From positions 186,001-250,000 of the forward strand of contig NZ_JOHO01000004.1 of assembly GCF_000719705.1 (NCBI RefSeq): 64,000 nucleotides of DNA, given 5' to 3'. Positions within the stretch are counted from its first letter, which is position 1; each line of letters opens with the position of its first letter. This stretch comes from Streptomyces sp. NRRL S-350. Its GTDB lineage: Bacteria > Actinomycetota > Actinomycetes > Streptomycetales > Streptomycetaceae. Made by a program: the position numbers and the translations under genes. Below are positions 49,156 to 57,846 of the stretch, piece after piece. The notes below the pieces were generated by a model that did not search any database, had not been told where the DNA came from, and saw only the letters and a list, made by a program, of their open reading frames with translations.

Positions 49156-49193
49156 AAGGGCGGCTGACCTGTAGCAACAGGTCAGCCGCCCTT
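49156..49193. terminator. Terminator after tRNA-Ala
   Basis: Perfect 17-bp stem AAGGGCGGCTGACCTGT / ACAGGTCAGCCGCCCTT with loop AGCA. It probably also ends the convergent DUF5324 transcript. Confidence 0.9.
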
Positions 49194-49228
49194 CGTCGTT
49201 CCCGGGCCCGGCCGGCACCGGTCGGCCG

Positions 49229-49945
49229 TCAGCGGGATTCCGGCCGGTCGTCCTCGGTGCCTTCGGGAGCGGGCTCGACGACCTCCATTTCGGGGCCGGA
49301 GCCGTTCACCGGGGCGGTCGTGGCGTGGGCGCCCACCGGCTGGGACTCCGGTGCGACCGGGGGCTCGACCAGCCACTCCGGGTTGCTGTGCCGGCGCCAC
49401 CGCTGCCAGGCGACGATGCCGCTGCCGATGGCGAGCAGGCCGGCCACCGCGAGGCCGGTGGCCCAGCCGTTGCACCGCTTCTTCCTGGCGTTCCGGGCCG
49501 CGAGCCGGCTGATCTCGGCCGAGCTGACGTTGCCCTGCAGGGCGGTCATCGCGGCGGCGCCCCGGGCTTGGGCCTCCTGGGCGACCGGGGTGACGGCGGC
49601 GCGGGCTTCCTCGACGGCGTGGGCGACCCGGGGGACGACCGTGGTCCGCGCCTGATCGGCGGCCCGGGCGGCGGAGAGACGGGCCGCCAGAGCCGCCTCC
49701 TGGGCCCGGTGCAGCGCCCTCAGGGTGTTCTGCTGGGCCTCGGGGGGCAGGCTGGCGAAGGCATGGCCGAACTGCGGGGCGAGGTGTTTGTCGTAGTGGA
49801 CGCGGAGATTGTGGGCGGCCTGGGTGGTTTTCGGCCCGAGGGCGTCCAGGGCGGGCCCGAGACGTTGCAGGGCGCCGTCCGCGATGTGCGAGGCGGTGTC
49901 GCGGGTCTTGGTGGCCGTCTCACGGGCTGAGTCCGAAAAGCTCAC
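49229..49945 (-). CDS. DUF5324 family protein
   Basis: 238 residues. It starts MSFSDSARETATKTRDTASHIADG. The first 150 residues are Ala-rich and helical with heptad-like spacing, suggesting a coiled coil. One membrane helix follows (GWATGLAVAGLLAIGSGIVAW, near 168-188), then an acidic Pro-rich tail. The GTG at 49945 has AGGAGGAGAG upstream. The family is known from streptomycetes without an assigned function. It is convergent with tRNA-Ala and divergent from the rhomboid gene. Confidence 0.85.
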   Translation of the reverse strand: MSFSDSARETATKTRDTASHIADGALQRLGPALDALGPKTTQAAHNLRVHYDKHLAPQFGHAFASLPPEAQQNTLRALHRAQEAALAARLSAARAADQARTTVVPRVAHAVEEARAAVTPVAQEAQARGAAAMTALQGNVSSAEISRLAARNARKKRCNGWATGLAVAGLLAIGSGIVAWQRWRRHSNPEWLVEPPVAPESQPVGAHATTAPVNGSGPEMEVVEPAPEGTEDDRPESR

Positions 49946-50186
49946 GAGTCTCTCCTCCTGGGTGGCGTCCTATATGCACATATCCACCTGAATGCTGATC
50001 ATGCATCCTCATTTGTCCGTCGGCATGCCGGGTGGGCCGTACGCGGGGCCGCTGTGGGAAGTGGGGCGGGTGGGGGCGGGGAACGGCAGGAGGCAGGACG
50101 GGATGCGGGGGAGCACGGCCGTCGGGAGGGGCCGCGGCAGTAGGCTGGCGGTTTCGGAGGACGCGTACGGGAAGGGGACACCGCTG

Positions 50187-51080
50187 ATGCTCCCGGACGA
50201 GCCGCGGTCGTCGGCCGGTCGGTCCCCGGAACCCGGGCCGCCCGGCTGCTACCGGCACCCGCAGACGCCCACCGGGATCTCCTGCACCCGGTGCGGGCGG
50301 CCGATCTGCCCGCAGTGCATGGTGGCCGCCTCGGTGGGCTTCCAGTGCCCCGAGTGCGTCGACGACGGCCACGCCGGGACACGGCGGGCGACCACCCGTT
50401 TCGGCGGCGCCCTGAACGCCGACGGAGGCCTGGTCACCAGGCTGCTGATCGGGGTCAACGTGGCGGTCTGGCTGCTGGCCGCCTACGTGCTCGCGCCGCG
50501 ACTGGGCCAGACCTGGTCATTGCTCAGCGCCGGGCGGGACGTCCCCGGCGGGCCGGCCGGCGTCGCGGACGGCCCGGACCAGTGGTACCGGCTGCTGACC
50601 GCCACCTTCCTGCACCTGCAGTGGTGGCACGTCGGGCTGAACATGCTGGTCCTGTTCTGGCTCGGCCCCCCGCTGGAGGAGGCGCTCGGCCGGCTGCGCT
50701 TCCTGGCCGTCTACCTGGTCTCCGGCCTCGGCGGCAGCACCTTGGCCTTCGTGGTGGCCGGTGACTGGATGAACTCGGTGGGCGCCTCCGGGGCGATCTT
50801 CGGCCTGATCGGCGCCACGATCATGGTGCAGTTGCGGAACAGGGGCCCGGTCGGGCCCACGGTGGCGCTCCTGGTCTTCAACCTGATCATCACCTTCTCG
50901 CGCCCGGGGATCGACTGGCGGGCGCACCTCGGCGGCCTGGCGCTGGGCGCGCTGACCACGGCCGGCCTGGTGTACGCCCCGCGCAAGCGCCGCGGCCTGC
51001 TCCAGGGCCTGGCAGTGGCGGGAGCGCTGGCCGTGGAGGCGGCGATGCTGTTGGTCGGGATGTCCCTCTACGGCGCGTGA
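50187..51080 (+). CDS. Rhomboid-family intramembrane serine protease with N-terminal zinc-binding motif
   Basis: 297 residues from ATG 50187. The N-terminus holds a B-box-like cysteine/histidine cluster (CYRHPQTPTGISCTRC, then ICPQCM and FQCPECV). Six or more membrane helices follow. The catalytic serine is in GASGAIFGLIG and the histidine in HLGGLALG; HVGLNMLVLFWLG carries the conserved HxxxN. It cleaves membrane proteins within the bilayer; the substrate is unknown. AAGGGGACACCGCTG precedes the start; longer in-frame starts back to 49992 lack such a site. Confidence 0.92.
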   Translation: MLPDEPRSSAGRSPEPGPPGCYRHPQTPTGISCTRCGRPICPQCMVAASVGFQCPECVDDGHAGTRRATTRFGGALNADGGLVTRLLIGVNVAVWLLAAYVLAPRLGQTWSLLSAGRDVPGGPAGVADGPDQWYRLLTATFLHLQWWHVGLNMLVLFWLGPPLEEALGRLRFLAVYLVSGLGGSTLAFVVAGDWMNSVGASGAIFGLIGATIMVQLRNRGPVGPTVALLVFNLIITFSRPGIDWRAHLGGLALGALTTAGLVYAPRKRRGLLQGLAVAGALAVEAAMLLVGMSLYGA

Positions 51081-51092
51081 GGCCTCGGGCGG

Positions 51093-51283
51093 TTGTCCAC
51101 AGTGGGTGCGGGGTTGTGCACAGGCTGTGCGCCGCCTCGGTTGTGGACTGTTGTTCTACGCGTGTCCTGCTGTGCGGATTCCTCGCGCGCGGGGCGTCGT
51201 GCACAGCCGTGGACGGTTCCGGGCGAGATGGTTATCCACAGGCTGGGGAGACTTTTCCCCAGTGTGGATAACCATGTGGATAA
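51093..51283. other. Second cluster of DnaA boxes, outside oriC
   Basis: In the 332-bp gap between the rhomboid gene and crgA there are TTGTCCACA (51093-51101, perfect), TTGTGCACA (51114-51122), TGTGGACTG (51142-51150), TTATCCACA (51232-51240), TTTTCCCCA (51253-51261) and TGTGGATAA twice (51263-51271, 51275-51283). Seven boxes or near-boxes lie in 191 bp, about 15 kb from oriC. Clusters outside oriC that affect initiation have been described in Streptomyces coelicolor. No gene is visible here. Confidence 0.8.
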
Positions 51284-51412
51284 GCGTGACAGTCGGATGG
51301 TGGGGATAGCCGACCGGATCCCCCGGCGCCGGACACGCCGGACCGCCGCCCCGGGGCCTGCGATCCGAAGCGGCGGGAGAAGGCCCGGCGGGGCCTCAGG
51401 ACGAGCGGGTCG

Positions 51413-51661
51413 TCACTTCCACTGGGTGGAGACGCCGAACCCCGCGGCGATGAAGCCGAAGCCCACCAGGATGTTCCAGTTCCGCCAGCTCTCGACCGGG
51501 TAGGTGCCGCTGGTCACGTAGTAGGTGACGATCCACACCAGGCCGATCAGGAACAGTGCCAGCATCAGCGGCGCGACCCAGCCGCGGCCCGAGCTGATCT
51601 TCACCGTGGCCGTGGTCGGCGGGGTGTAGTCGGACTTCTTGCGGAGTCGAGACTTCGGCAC
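51413..51661 (-). CDS. crgA: Cell division regulator CrgA
   Basis: 82 residues from GTG 51661, with AGGAGAT 6 bases upstream. The basic N-terminus [15 protein letters not shown] leads to two membrane helices ([22 protein letters not shown] and [21 protein letters not shown]). Length and both helices match CrgA, which influences FtsZ/FtsI assembly and coordinates growth with septation in streptomycetes. It is divergent from the DUF881 gene. Confidence 0.94.
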   Translation of the reverse strand: MPKSRLRKKSDYTPPTTATVKISSGRGWVAPLMLALFLIGLVWIVTYYVTSGTYPVESWRNWNILVGFGFIAAGFGVSTQWK

Positions 51662-51820
51662 GAGGGGATCTCCTGTCGATGCGCTGGGGGACCGCGCAGC
51701 GGTGCAGCGGGTGAGTCGGACGGCGGCCTGCTGAGGAGAACGCCCTGGGGACCGCTCCGCACACGCCACCGGCGTCCGTTAGCGTAGTGGCTCGGCGGGT
51801 CTTGAGGAGATAAGGGTACG

Positions 51821-52594
51821 GTGACTAATTTGTCGATTCCCCCTGAGTCGGCCCCTACTCGCCGTTCCGGTATCCGACATGTCGGACGTGTCCTGACCTG
51901 CGCCGTGTTCGCGCTCGCCGGCCTGCTCTTCTACATCAGCGCGCAGACCGCCCGCGGCACCGACCTGCGGACCGACAACTCGCTGCTGAGCCTCGGCGAC
52001 GTGATCCGCCAGCGCAGCGCGCAGAACCAGCAGGCACAGTCCCAGCTCGCCGACCTCCAGGCCCACGCCCAGGAGCTCACCGAGCAGCAGGGCCACAGCC
52101 CCGCCGACGCGGCGCGACTGGACGGCCTGCGACTCGGCGCCGCCCTGGAGCCGCTGCAGGGCGGCGGCCTGACCGTCACCCTCAACGACGCCCCGCCGAA
52201 CGCCACCGCGCGCATCCCGGGCGTCCCCGAGCCCGGCGTCAACGACCTCGTCATCCACCAGCAGGACATCCAGGCCGTGGTCAACGCGCTGTGGCGGGGC
52301 GGCGCCGAGGGCGTGCAGGTGATGGACCAGCGGCTGATCTCCACCAGCGCCGTCCGCTGCGTCGGCAACACCCTGCTGCTCCAGGGGCGGGTCTACTCCC
52401 CGCCGTACGTGGTCAGGGCGGTCGGAAGGACGGACGGGCTGCGTTCGGCCGTCGACGCGGACCCGACGATCCGCAACTACCTGCAGTACGTCCAGGCGTA
52501 CGGGTTGGGCTGGAAGGTCCAGGAGAGCGGGGACCTGACCCTGCCCGGGTACTCCGGCACCACCGAGCTGCGGTCGGCGGGCGGGCAGCAGTAG
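51821..52594 (+). CDS. DUF881 family membrane-anchored protein
   Basis: 257 residues from GTG 51821, preceded by AGGAGATAAGGGTACG. The N-terminal membrane anchor is VLTCAVFALAGLLFYISAQTA (near 23-43). A helical, coiled-coil-like part (RQRSAQNQQAQSQLADLQAH) precedes the DUF881 domain with GGGLTVTLNDAP, DLVIHQQDIQAVVNALW and GAEGVQVMDQRL. It resembles the division-site and sporulation protein group (YlxW/YlxX in Bacillus) and is located beside crgA across actinobacteria. The role is inferred from context. Confidence 0.9.
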   Translation: MTNLSIPPESAPTRRSGIRHVGRVLTCAVFALAGLLFYISAQTARGTDLRTDNSLLSLGDVIRQRSAQNQQAQSQLADLQAHAQELTEQQGHSPADAARLDGLRLGAALEPLQGGGLTVTLNDAPPNATARIPGVPEPGVNDLVIHQQDIQAVVNALWRGGAEGVQVMDQRLISTSAVRCVGNTLLLQGRVYSPPYVVRAVGRTDGLRSAVDADPTIRNYLQYVQAYGLGWKVQESGDLTLPGYSGTTELRSAGGQQ

Positions 52595-52663
52595 CGGACC
52601 GGCCTCACGGCCGTGGAATGCGGGTCTACTCTTGACCCCAGTCCGCTGCGTCGAGGGAGCACC

Positions 52664-52843
52664 ATGTACGGGTTCATCTGGCGTCACCTCCCGGGGAACA
52701 TCCTGGTGAAGGCCGTCATCTCGGTGCTCCTCATCCTGGGGATCGTCTACCTGCTCTTCACCTACGTCTTCCCGTGGGCGGAACCGTTGCTCCCCTTCGG
52801 TGACGTCACAGTGGACGGCGGCGACGGCGCCGCGGCCGGCTGA
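52664..52843 (+). CDS. Small membrane protein, 59 residues, unknown function
   Basis: MYGFIWRHLPGNILVKAVIS, then VLLILGIVYLLFTYVFPW, a single membrane helix (about 16-40) followed by an acidic Gly/Asp tail. The ATG at 52664 has GAGGGAGCACC upstream. It lies between DUF881 and pabA on the same strand, 69 bp from each neighbour, and resembles the small membrane protein found at this place in other streptomycetes. Confidence 0.82.
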   Translation: MYGFIWRHLPGNILVKAVISVLLILGIVYLLFTYVFPWAEPLLPFGDVTVDGGDGAAAG

Positions 52844-52912
52844 ACCGGCGGGCCCGGCACTTCCATCCAGCTCCGCCCCCCCAGCACCGCATCCCACGGA
52901 GACCACGCGCGC

Positions 52913-53575
52913 ATGACCACCGAGCCGACCCCGCCCCGCATCCTGGTGGTGGACAACTACGACAGCTTCGTCTTCAACCTCGTCCAGTACCTGTACCAGC
53001 TCGGCGCCACCTGCGAGGTGGTGCGCAACGACGAGGTGACCGTCGAGCACGCCGTGCGCCGCGCCGGGGCCGAGGGCTTCGACGGGGTGCTGCTCTCCCC
53101 GGGGCCGGGAGCGCCGGAGGAGGCCGGGGTCTGCATCGAGATGGTGCACCACTGCGCGCGCATCGGACTGCCGGTGTTCGGCGTCTGCCTGGGCCTGCAG
53201 TCGATCGCGGCCGCGTACGGCGCGGTGGTCGGCCGGGCGCCGGAGCTGCTGCACGGCAAGACCTCACTCGTGGAGCACGAGGACGGCGGGGTGTTCGAGG
53301 GTCTGCCCTCGCCGCTGACCGCGACCCGCTACCACTCGCTCGCGGTCGAACCGTCCACCGTTCCGGCGGAGTTGGTGGTCACGGCGCGCACCGGCAGCGG
53401 GGTCGTCATGGGCCTGAGGCACCGTGAACTGCCCGTCGAGGGAGTGCAGTTCCACCCCGAGTCGGTGCTCACCGAGGGCGGTCACCGGATGCTCGCCAAC
53501 TGGCTCGCGGAGTGCGGCTTCCCGCAGGCCGTGGACAGGTCGGCCGGGCTCGCCCCGGTGATCGGCCGGGGCTGA
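52913..53575 (+). CDS. pabA: Aminodeoxychorismate/anthranilate synthase component II (glutamine amidotransferase)
   Basis: 220 residues. Class I amidotransferase motifs: ILVVDNYDSFVFNLVQYL at the start, LLSPGPGAPEEAG, the nucleophile in GVCLGLQSIA (near Cys 84) and FHPESVLTEGG for the His/Glu dyad. It supplies ammonia from glutamine for 4-amino-4-deoxychorismate (folate) or anthranilate (tryptophan); sequence alone does not separate them, and mycobacterial annotation calls the syntenic gene trpG. The stop is only 5 bp before the sortase start, suggesting translational coupling. Confidence 0.92.
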   Translation: MTTEPTPPRILVVDNYDSFVFNLVQYLYQLGATCEVVRNDEVTVEHAVRRAGAEGFDGVLLSPGPGAPEEAGVCIEMVHHCARIGLPVFGVCLGLQSIAAAYGAVVGRAPELLHGKTSLVEHEDGGVFEGLPSPLTATRYHSLAVEPSTVPAELVVTARTGSGVVMGLRHRELPVEGVQFHPESVLTEGGHRMLANWLAECGFPQAVDRSAGLAPVIGRG

Positions 53576-53580
53576 GCGGC

Positions 53581-54720
53581 GTGACCGCGCTGCGTCCGGA
53601 GGGGCGTTACCAGCCGGAGGCGGCCCCGTACGGCGGGTCGCAGTACGGAGGCCCGGAGTACGACGGCTCGCAGTACGACGGGAGCCGGTACGAAGGCCCG
53701 CAGTACGCGGGGTCGCAGTACGACGGCTCGCAGTACGGCGACGGGAGCCACGGCGGCCGCGCCCAGGCCGTGCCCGAGGACGCCTGGGGCGTCTACGAGC
53801 AGGCCGAGTCGCCCCTCGTGGGCGGCCCCGAGTACCCCTGGCTGCCCGACCAGACCCTCCAGTTGAGGCTGCCCGGGATCGGTGCGGAGGCCGCCGAGCC
53901 GACCCCGACCACCGGTGGCCGGGCCGAGCGCCGCAGGGCCGCGCAGGGCCGCACCGCGATCCGGTCGGGCAGCGGCCGGCGGCGGGCGAGCAGCCGGGCG
54001 GGCGGGCGGGTGCGGCCCAAGGAGTCGGCGGCCGTGGTGGCCGCGCGGCTCGTGGGCGAGCTGTGCATAACGCTCGGCATGGTGATGCTGCTCTTCGTCG
54101 CGTACCAGCTCTGGTGGACCAACGTGCAGGCCGACGCGGCCGCGGACGGGGCCCGCAACCAGCTGGAGCAGCAGTTCGACGCGCCCCCGCCGCCCGGCCA
54201 GCCGGGGCAGCCGGCCCCGGATCCGAACAAGCCCGAGGTGTTCGAGCCGGGCAAGGGCTTCGCCATCATCTACCTGCCCAAGCTGGGGCTGAAGTTCCCG
54301 ATCGCCGAGGGCACCTCCAAGTCGGCGGTGCTCGACAAGGGGCTGGTCGGCCACTACCCCGGCACCGGCATGCCGGGCGACAAGGCGGGCAACTTCGCGC
54401 TGGCCGCCCACCGCAACACCCACGGCGAGCCGTTCCGGTACATCAACCAACTGTCCAAGGGCGACAAGGTCGTGGTGGAGACCGCCGCCGGGTACTACAC
54501 CTACGAGATCACCGGGGGCATCCCGGAGACCTCCCCCAGCAACGTGAGCGTGATCAAGCCGGTGCCGAACGGCGCCGGGTACGCAGGCCCGGGCCGCTAC
54601 ATCACGCTGACGACCTGTACCCCGGAGTTCACCTCCAAGTTCCGCCTCATCGTCTTTGGGAAGATGATCGAGGAACGGCCGCGCAGCCAAGGCAAACCGG
54701 CCGCGATCTCGGGCGGGTAG
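53581..54720 (+). CDS. srtE1: Class E sortase with Tyr/Gly repeat-rich N-terminus
   Basis: 379 residues from GTG 53581. Residues about 12-60 contain repeated QYDGS/QYGG/EYDGS units. A basic stretch precedes the membrane anchor (ELCITLGMVMLLFVAYQLWWTNVQA, near 160-184). The sortase domain has FALAAHRNTHG (catalytic His) and GPGRYITLTTCTPEFTSKFRL (catalytic Cys in TLTTC and catalytic Arg). Class E enzymes of streptomycetes attach chaplins and other LAXTG proteins to the wall; the srtE1/srtE2 pair of S. coelicolor lies at this locus. Which copy is E1 is inferred from order. Confidence 0.9.
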   Translation: MTALRPEGRYQPEAAPYGGSQYGGPEYDGSQYDGSRYEGPQYAGSQYDGSQYGDGSHGGRAQAVPEDAWGVYEQAESPLVGGPEYPWLPDQTLQLRLPGIGAEAAEPTPTTGGRAERRRAAQGRTAIRSGSGRRRASSRAGGRVRPKESAAVVAARLVGELCITLGMVMLLFVAYQLWWTNVQADAAADGARNQLEQQFDAPPPPGQPGQPAPDPNKPEVFEPGKGFAIIYLPKLGLKFPIAEGTSKSAVLDKGLVGHYPGTGMPGDKAGNFALAAHRNTHGEPFRYINQLSKGDKVVVETAAGYYTYEITGGIPETSPSNVSVIKPVPNGAGYAGPGRYITLTTCTPEFTSKFRLIVFGKMIEERPRSQGKPAAISGG

Positions 54721-54757
54721 CCGCCCGGCCGCCGGGCCCGGAGGGGGAGCACCGCAG

Positions 54758-55573
54758 ATGCAGGACGACGAGAACGAGCAGTCGGCCGAGCCGGGTCCGG
54801 AGGCCGCAGGCCTGCCCGATCGGCCGGCGGGAGGGCGTCGACGGAGCCGGGCGCTGGCCGCGCTCGGGGTGTTCGGCGAGCTGCTGATCACCATGGGCCT
54901 GGTGCTCGGCCTGTTCGTGGCCTACTCGCTGTGGTGGACCAACGTGCAGGCCGACCGGTCGGCCGCGGCCGCCGCCGACCGGCTGCGCGGCGCCTGGACC
55001 GCCGGCCCGACCGCAGCCCCCTCGACCGCGCCCGGCGGCACCCCCGCCCCCGGCGCCCCGCCCGCGCCGAAGCGGTTCGCGGTCGGTGACGACGTGGGCT
55101 TCCTGCACGTGCCGGCGATGGGCCGGGACTTCCAGGTGCTGATCCGGATGGGCACCTCCACCGAGGTCCTGGACGAGGGCGTGGCAGGGGTCTACGAGCA
55201 GCCGTACCAGGCCGCGATGCCCTGGGACCAGACGGGCAACTTCGCGCTGGCAGCCCACCGGGACGGCCACGGCGCCAAGTTCCACGACCTGGACGCCGTG
55301 CACAAGGGTGACGCCGTCGTCGTCGAGACCAAGGACAAGTGGTACGTCTACAAGGTCGACAGCACCCTGCCGGAGACGACGAAGTTCGACACCGGCATCG
55401 TGGCGCCCGTCCCGGCGCGCTCCGGGTACGCCGGCCCCGGCCGCTACATCACCCTGACCACCTGCACGCCGGTGTACACCTCGCGGTACCGGATGGCGGT
55501 CTGGGGGAGCCTGGTGCGGGTGGACGACGTGGACGCCAAGCGCACCCCGCCGCCGGAGCTGCGGCACTCCTGA
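54758..55573 (+). CDS. srtE2: Class E sortase, second copy
   Basis: 271 residues. A short acidic N-terminus precedes the anchor (ALGVFGELLITMGLVLGLFVAYSLWWTNVQA). A Pro/Ala linker leads into the sortase domain with FALAAHRDGHG and GPGRYITLTTCTPVYTSRYRM, the same His, Cys and Arg as the upstream copy. Anchor and catalytic segments are almost identical between the two, indicating an old tandem duplication, while the N-termini are unrelated. GGAGGGGGAGCACCGCAG is upstream. A strong terminator follows. Confidence 0.9.
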   Translation: MQDDENEQSAEPGPEAAGLPDRPAGGRRRSRALAALGVFGELLITMGLVLGLFVAYSLWWTNVQADRSAAAAADRLRGAWTAGPTAAPSTAPGGTPAPGAPPAPKRFAVGDDVGFLHVPAMGRDFQVLIRMGTSTEVLDEGVAGVYEQPYQAAMPWDQTGNFALAAHRDGHGAKFHDLDAVHKGDAVVVETKDKWYVYKVDSTLPETTKFDTGIVAPVPARSGYAGPGRYITLTTCTPVYTSRYRMAVWGSLVRVDDVDAKRTPPPELRHS

Positions 55574-55612
55574 CGGCCGGGGCGGCCCCGGCACGGCTCC
55601 GGACGGGACGGA

Positions 55613-55657
55613 ACGCCCGAGGGCCCGCCGCATCCGCTGCGGCGGGCCCTCGGGCGT
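55613..55657. terminator. Bidirectional terminator between srtE2 and pknB
   Basis: Perfect 20-bp inverted repeat, left arm 55613-55632, loop TCCGC, right arm 55638-55657, between convergent genes. It serves both. Confidence 0.9.
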
Positions 55658-55728
55658 CGTCCTCCGGTACTACCGGGCTTCCGGCTCCTCGTTCACCGGT
55701 TCAGTTGAACCAGGGGAATATCGGAGGC

Positions 55729-57846
55729 CTAGTGGTCCCCTTTGGCGGGTGGGGTGGTGGGGTCGCCCCCTTTGGGCGGCTCGGCGGCCTTCGTGAAGAG
55801 CTGGACCTGGGTGTTCGGGTCCAGCATGGTGCCGGCGCCCGGGTTGCTCATCTGGACGACCGCGTTCGGGTCCTGCGGGCCGACCACGGTGTAGCCCAGG
55901 CCGGCCTTCGACAGCTGGGAGATGGCGTCCGACAGCTTGACGTTCTGCAGCGGCGGGACCTGGGCCTTGTCCGGCGCCTTGAAGATCGTCAGGATGATCT
56001 TCGTGTTGGTCGCGGCCTTGGTGTTGGGCGGGGTCGACTGCGAGGCGACCGTGTTGATCTTGGTCGGATCGTTGGTCTGCGTGGTCTTCGTGGAGTCGAC
56101 CTGGAATCCGAGGCCCGTCAGCGTGGCCTCCGCGGCCTCCTTCTGGGCGCCGACCACGTTCGGGACGTTCACCTTGGCCTTGCCCTGGGAGACCGTCAGC
56201 TTGATCGGGGCGGTCGGGTCGGCGGACCCGTTCGCCGGCGGGTCCTGGGCGGTGACGGTGTCTTGCGGGGCGGTGTCGTCGTCCTTGTACTCCGGGGTGC
56301 CGACGTTGGTGAAGCCCGCCGCGGCCAGGGCCGCCAGCGCCTGGTCCTTGGGCTTGCCGACCACGTTCGGGACCTGGGCCTTGGCGGGGCCGGAGGAGAC
56401 CTGCACCGTGATGGTGGCGGTCTCGGCGACCTGGCTGCCGGCCGCCGGGGTCTGGGTGCAGACCTGGTCCTTCTTGACGTTGGCGTCCGGGCAGGCGGTC
56501 TTCTCGCCCTCGGTCACCACGAGCTTGGGCCCGGCCGCGGCGGCGGCGGTCCTGGCGTCGGCCACGCTCCTGCCGACCAGGTTCGGCACGGTGACCTTCG
56601 CGGCGTCCTTGTTGCCCTTGTCGTTGAACATCGCCTGGGCCACGAAGAAGGTGCCGACCAGGACCAGCACGGCGGCGACCGCCAGCACGATCCAGGAGGT
56701 GTTGCTCTTCTTCGGCTGGTCCTCGCCGCGCCGGCCGCCGCGGCCGTGGCCGTCGTCGTAGCCGTCGTTGCCGCCGCCCGGGGCGCCGGCGTAGGTCTGG
56801 CCGTAGCCGTCGTCCTGGTAGCCGCCCTGCTGCCCGTAGCCGGGCTGCCCGGAGGCCTGCGGCAGGACGGTGGTCGGGCCGCCGCCGGGCTGCTGCGGCA
56901 GCATGTTGGTCTGGCCGTACGGGTCGTGCTGCGGGTAGCCGTTCTGGTCGTAGCCGTAGCCGGCCGCGCCCATCCCGTAGGCGGCCTGCTGGGCCGCGGC
57001 CACCGGCAGGCCGTCGAGGAAGCGCTCGATGTCGTCGCGCATCTCGTCGGCGCTCTGGTAGCGGTAGTCCCGGTCCTTGGCGAGCGCCTTCAGCACGATC
57101 GCGTCGATCTCGGGGCGCACCTCGGGGTCGAAGACCGACGGCGGCTGCGGCTCCTCCCGGACGTGCTGGTAGGCCACCGCGACCGGCGAGTCGCCGACGA
57201 ACGGCGGGCGGACGGTCAGCAGCTCGTAGAGCAGGCAGCCGGTGGAGTAGAGGTCGGAGCGGGCGTCGACCTGCTCGCCCTTGGCCTGCTCGGGGGAGAG
57301 GTACTGGGCGGTGCCGATGACGGCCGAGGTCTGGGTCATGGTCATCCCGGCGTCACCCATCGCACGGGCGATGCCGAAGTCCATCACCTTGACGTTGCCC
57401 TGCCGGGTCAGCATCACGTTGGCCGGCTTGATGTCGCGGTGCACGATGCCGGCCCGGTGCGAGTACTCCAGGGCCTGGAGGATGCCGATGGTCATCTCCA
57501 GGGCGCGCTCGGGCAGCAGCCGGCGGCCGGAGTGCAGCAGTTCGCGCAGCGTGGACCCCTCGACGTACTCCATCACGATGTACGGGATGGAGATGCCGTC
57601 GATGTAGTCCTCGCCGGTGTCGTACACGGCGACGATCGCGGGGTGGTTCAGGGACGCCGCCGACTGTGCCTCGCGGCGGAAGCGGGCCTGGAACGACGGA
57701 TCCCGGGCCATGTCGGCCCGGAGCGTCTTCACTGCGACGGAACGGCCGAGCCGGGTGTCATGGCCGAGGTACACCTCTGCCATGCCGCCGCGTCCGAGGA
57801 CGCCGCCGAGCTCGTACCTGCCGCCTAGGCGACGAGGCTCTTCCAT
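55729..57846 (-). CDS. pknB: Membrane Ser/Thr protein kinase PknB with four PASTA domains
   Basis: 705 residues from ATG 57846 (GGGAGAGGG upstream). The kinase domain covers about 10-275: LGRGGMAEVYLG (G-loop 18-28), VAVK with K40, HRDIKPANV, MDFG and GTAQYLSPEQA. A Gly/Tyr/Pro-rich juxtamembrane region follows, then the helix WIVLAVAAVLVLVGTFFVA. Four PASTA repeats follow (VPNLVGRSVADA, VPNVVGKPKDQA, VPNVVGAQKEAA, VPPLQNVKLSDA), which bind muropeptides or lipid II. It phosphorylates wall-synthesis and division proteins. It is the last gene of the leftward fhaA-fhaB-pstP-ftsW-pbpA-pknB cluster, 259 bp from pbpA. No pknA gene is present here, unlike mycobacteria. Confidence 0.97.
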   Translation of the reverse strand: MEEPRRLGGRYELGGVLGRGGMAEVYLGHDTRLGRSVAVKTLRADMARDPSFQARFRREAQSAASLNHPAIVAVYDTGEDYIDGISIPYIVMEYVEGSTLRELLHSGRRLLPERALEMTIGILQALEYSHRAGIVHRDIKPANVMLTRQGNVKVMDFGIARAMGDAGMTMTQTSAVIGTAQYLSPEQAKGEQVDARSDLYSTGCLLYELLTVRPPFVGDSPVAVAYQHVREEPQPPSVFDPEVRPEIDAIVLKALAKDRDYRYQSADEMRDDIERFLDGLPVAAAQQAAYGMGAAGYGYDQNGYPQHDPYGQTNMLPQQPGGGPTTVLPQASGQPGYGQQGGYQDDGYGQTYAGAPGGGNDGYDDGHGRGGRRGEDQPKKSNTSWIVLAVAAVLVLVGTFFVAQAMFNDKGNKDAAKVTVPNLVGRSVADARTAAAAAGPKLVVTEGEKTACPDANVKKDQVCTQTPAAGSQVAETATITVQVSSGPAKAQVPNVVGKPKDQALAALAAAGFTNVGTPEYKDDDTAPQDTVTAQDPPANGSADPTAPIKLTVSQGKAKVNVPNVVGAQKEAAEATLTGLGFQVDSTKTTQTNDPTKINTVASQSTPPNTKAATNTKIILTIFKAPDKAQVPPLQNVKLSDAISQLSKAGLGYTVVGPQDPNAVVQMSNPGAGTMLDPNTQVQLFTKAAEPPKGGDPTTPPAKGDH

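Noticed and set aside
48137..49230. rRNA operon around the tRNA-Ile/tRNA-Ala genes
   Set aside because: These tRNAs often lie in rRNA spacers in other bacteria, but no 16S or 23S sequence is present. The isolated arrangement is normal for actinobacteria behind gyrA.
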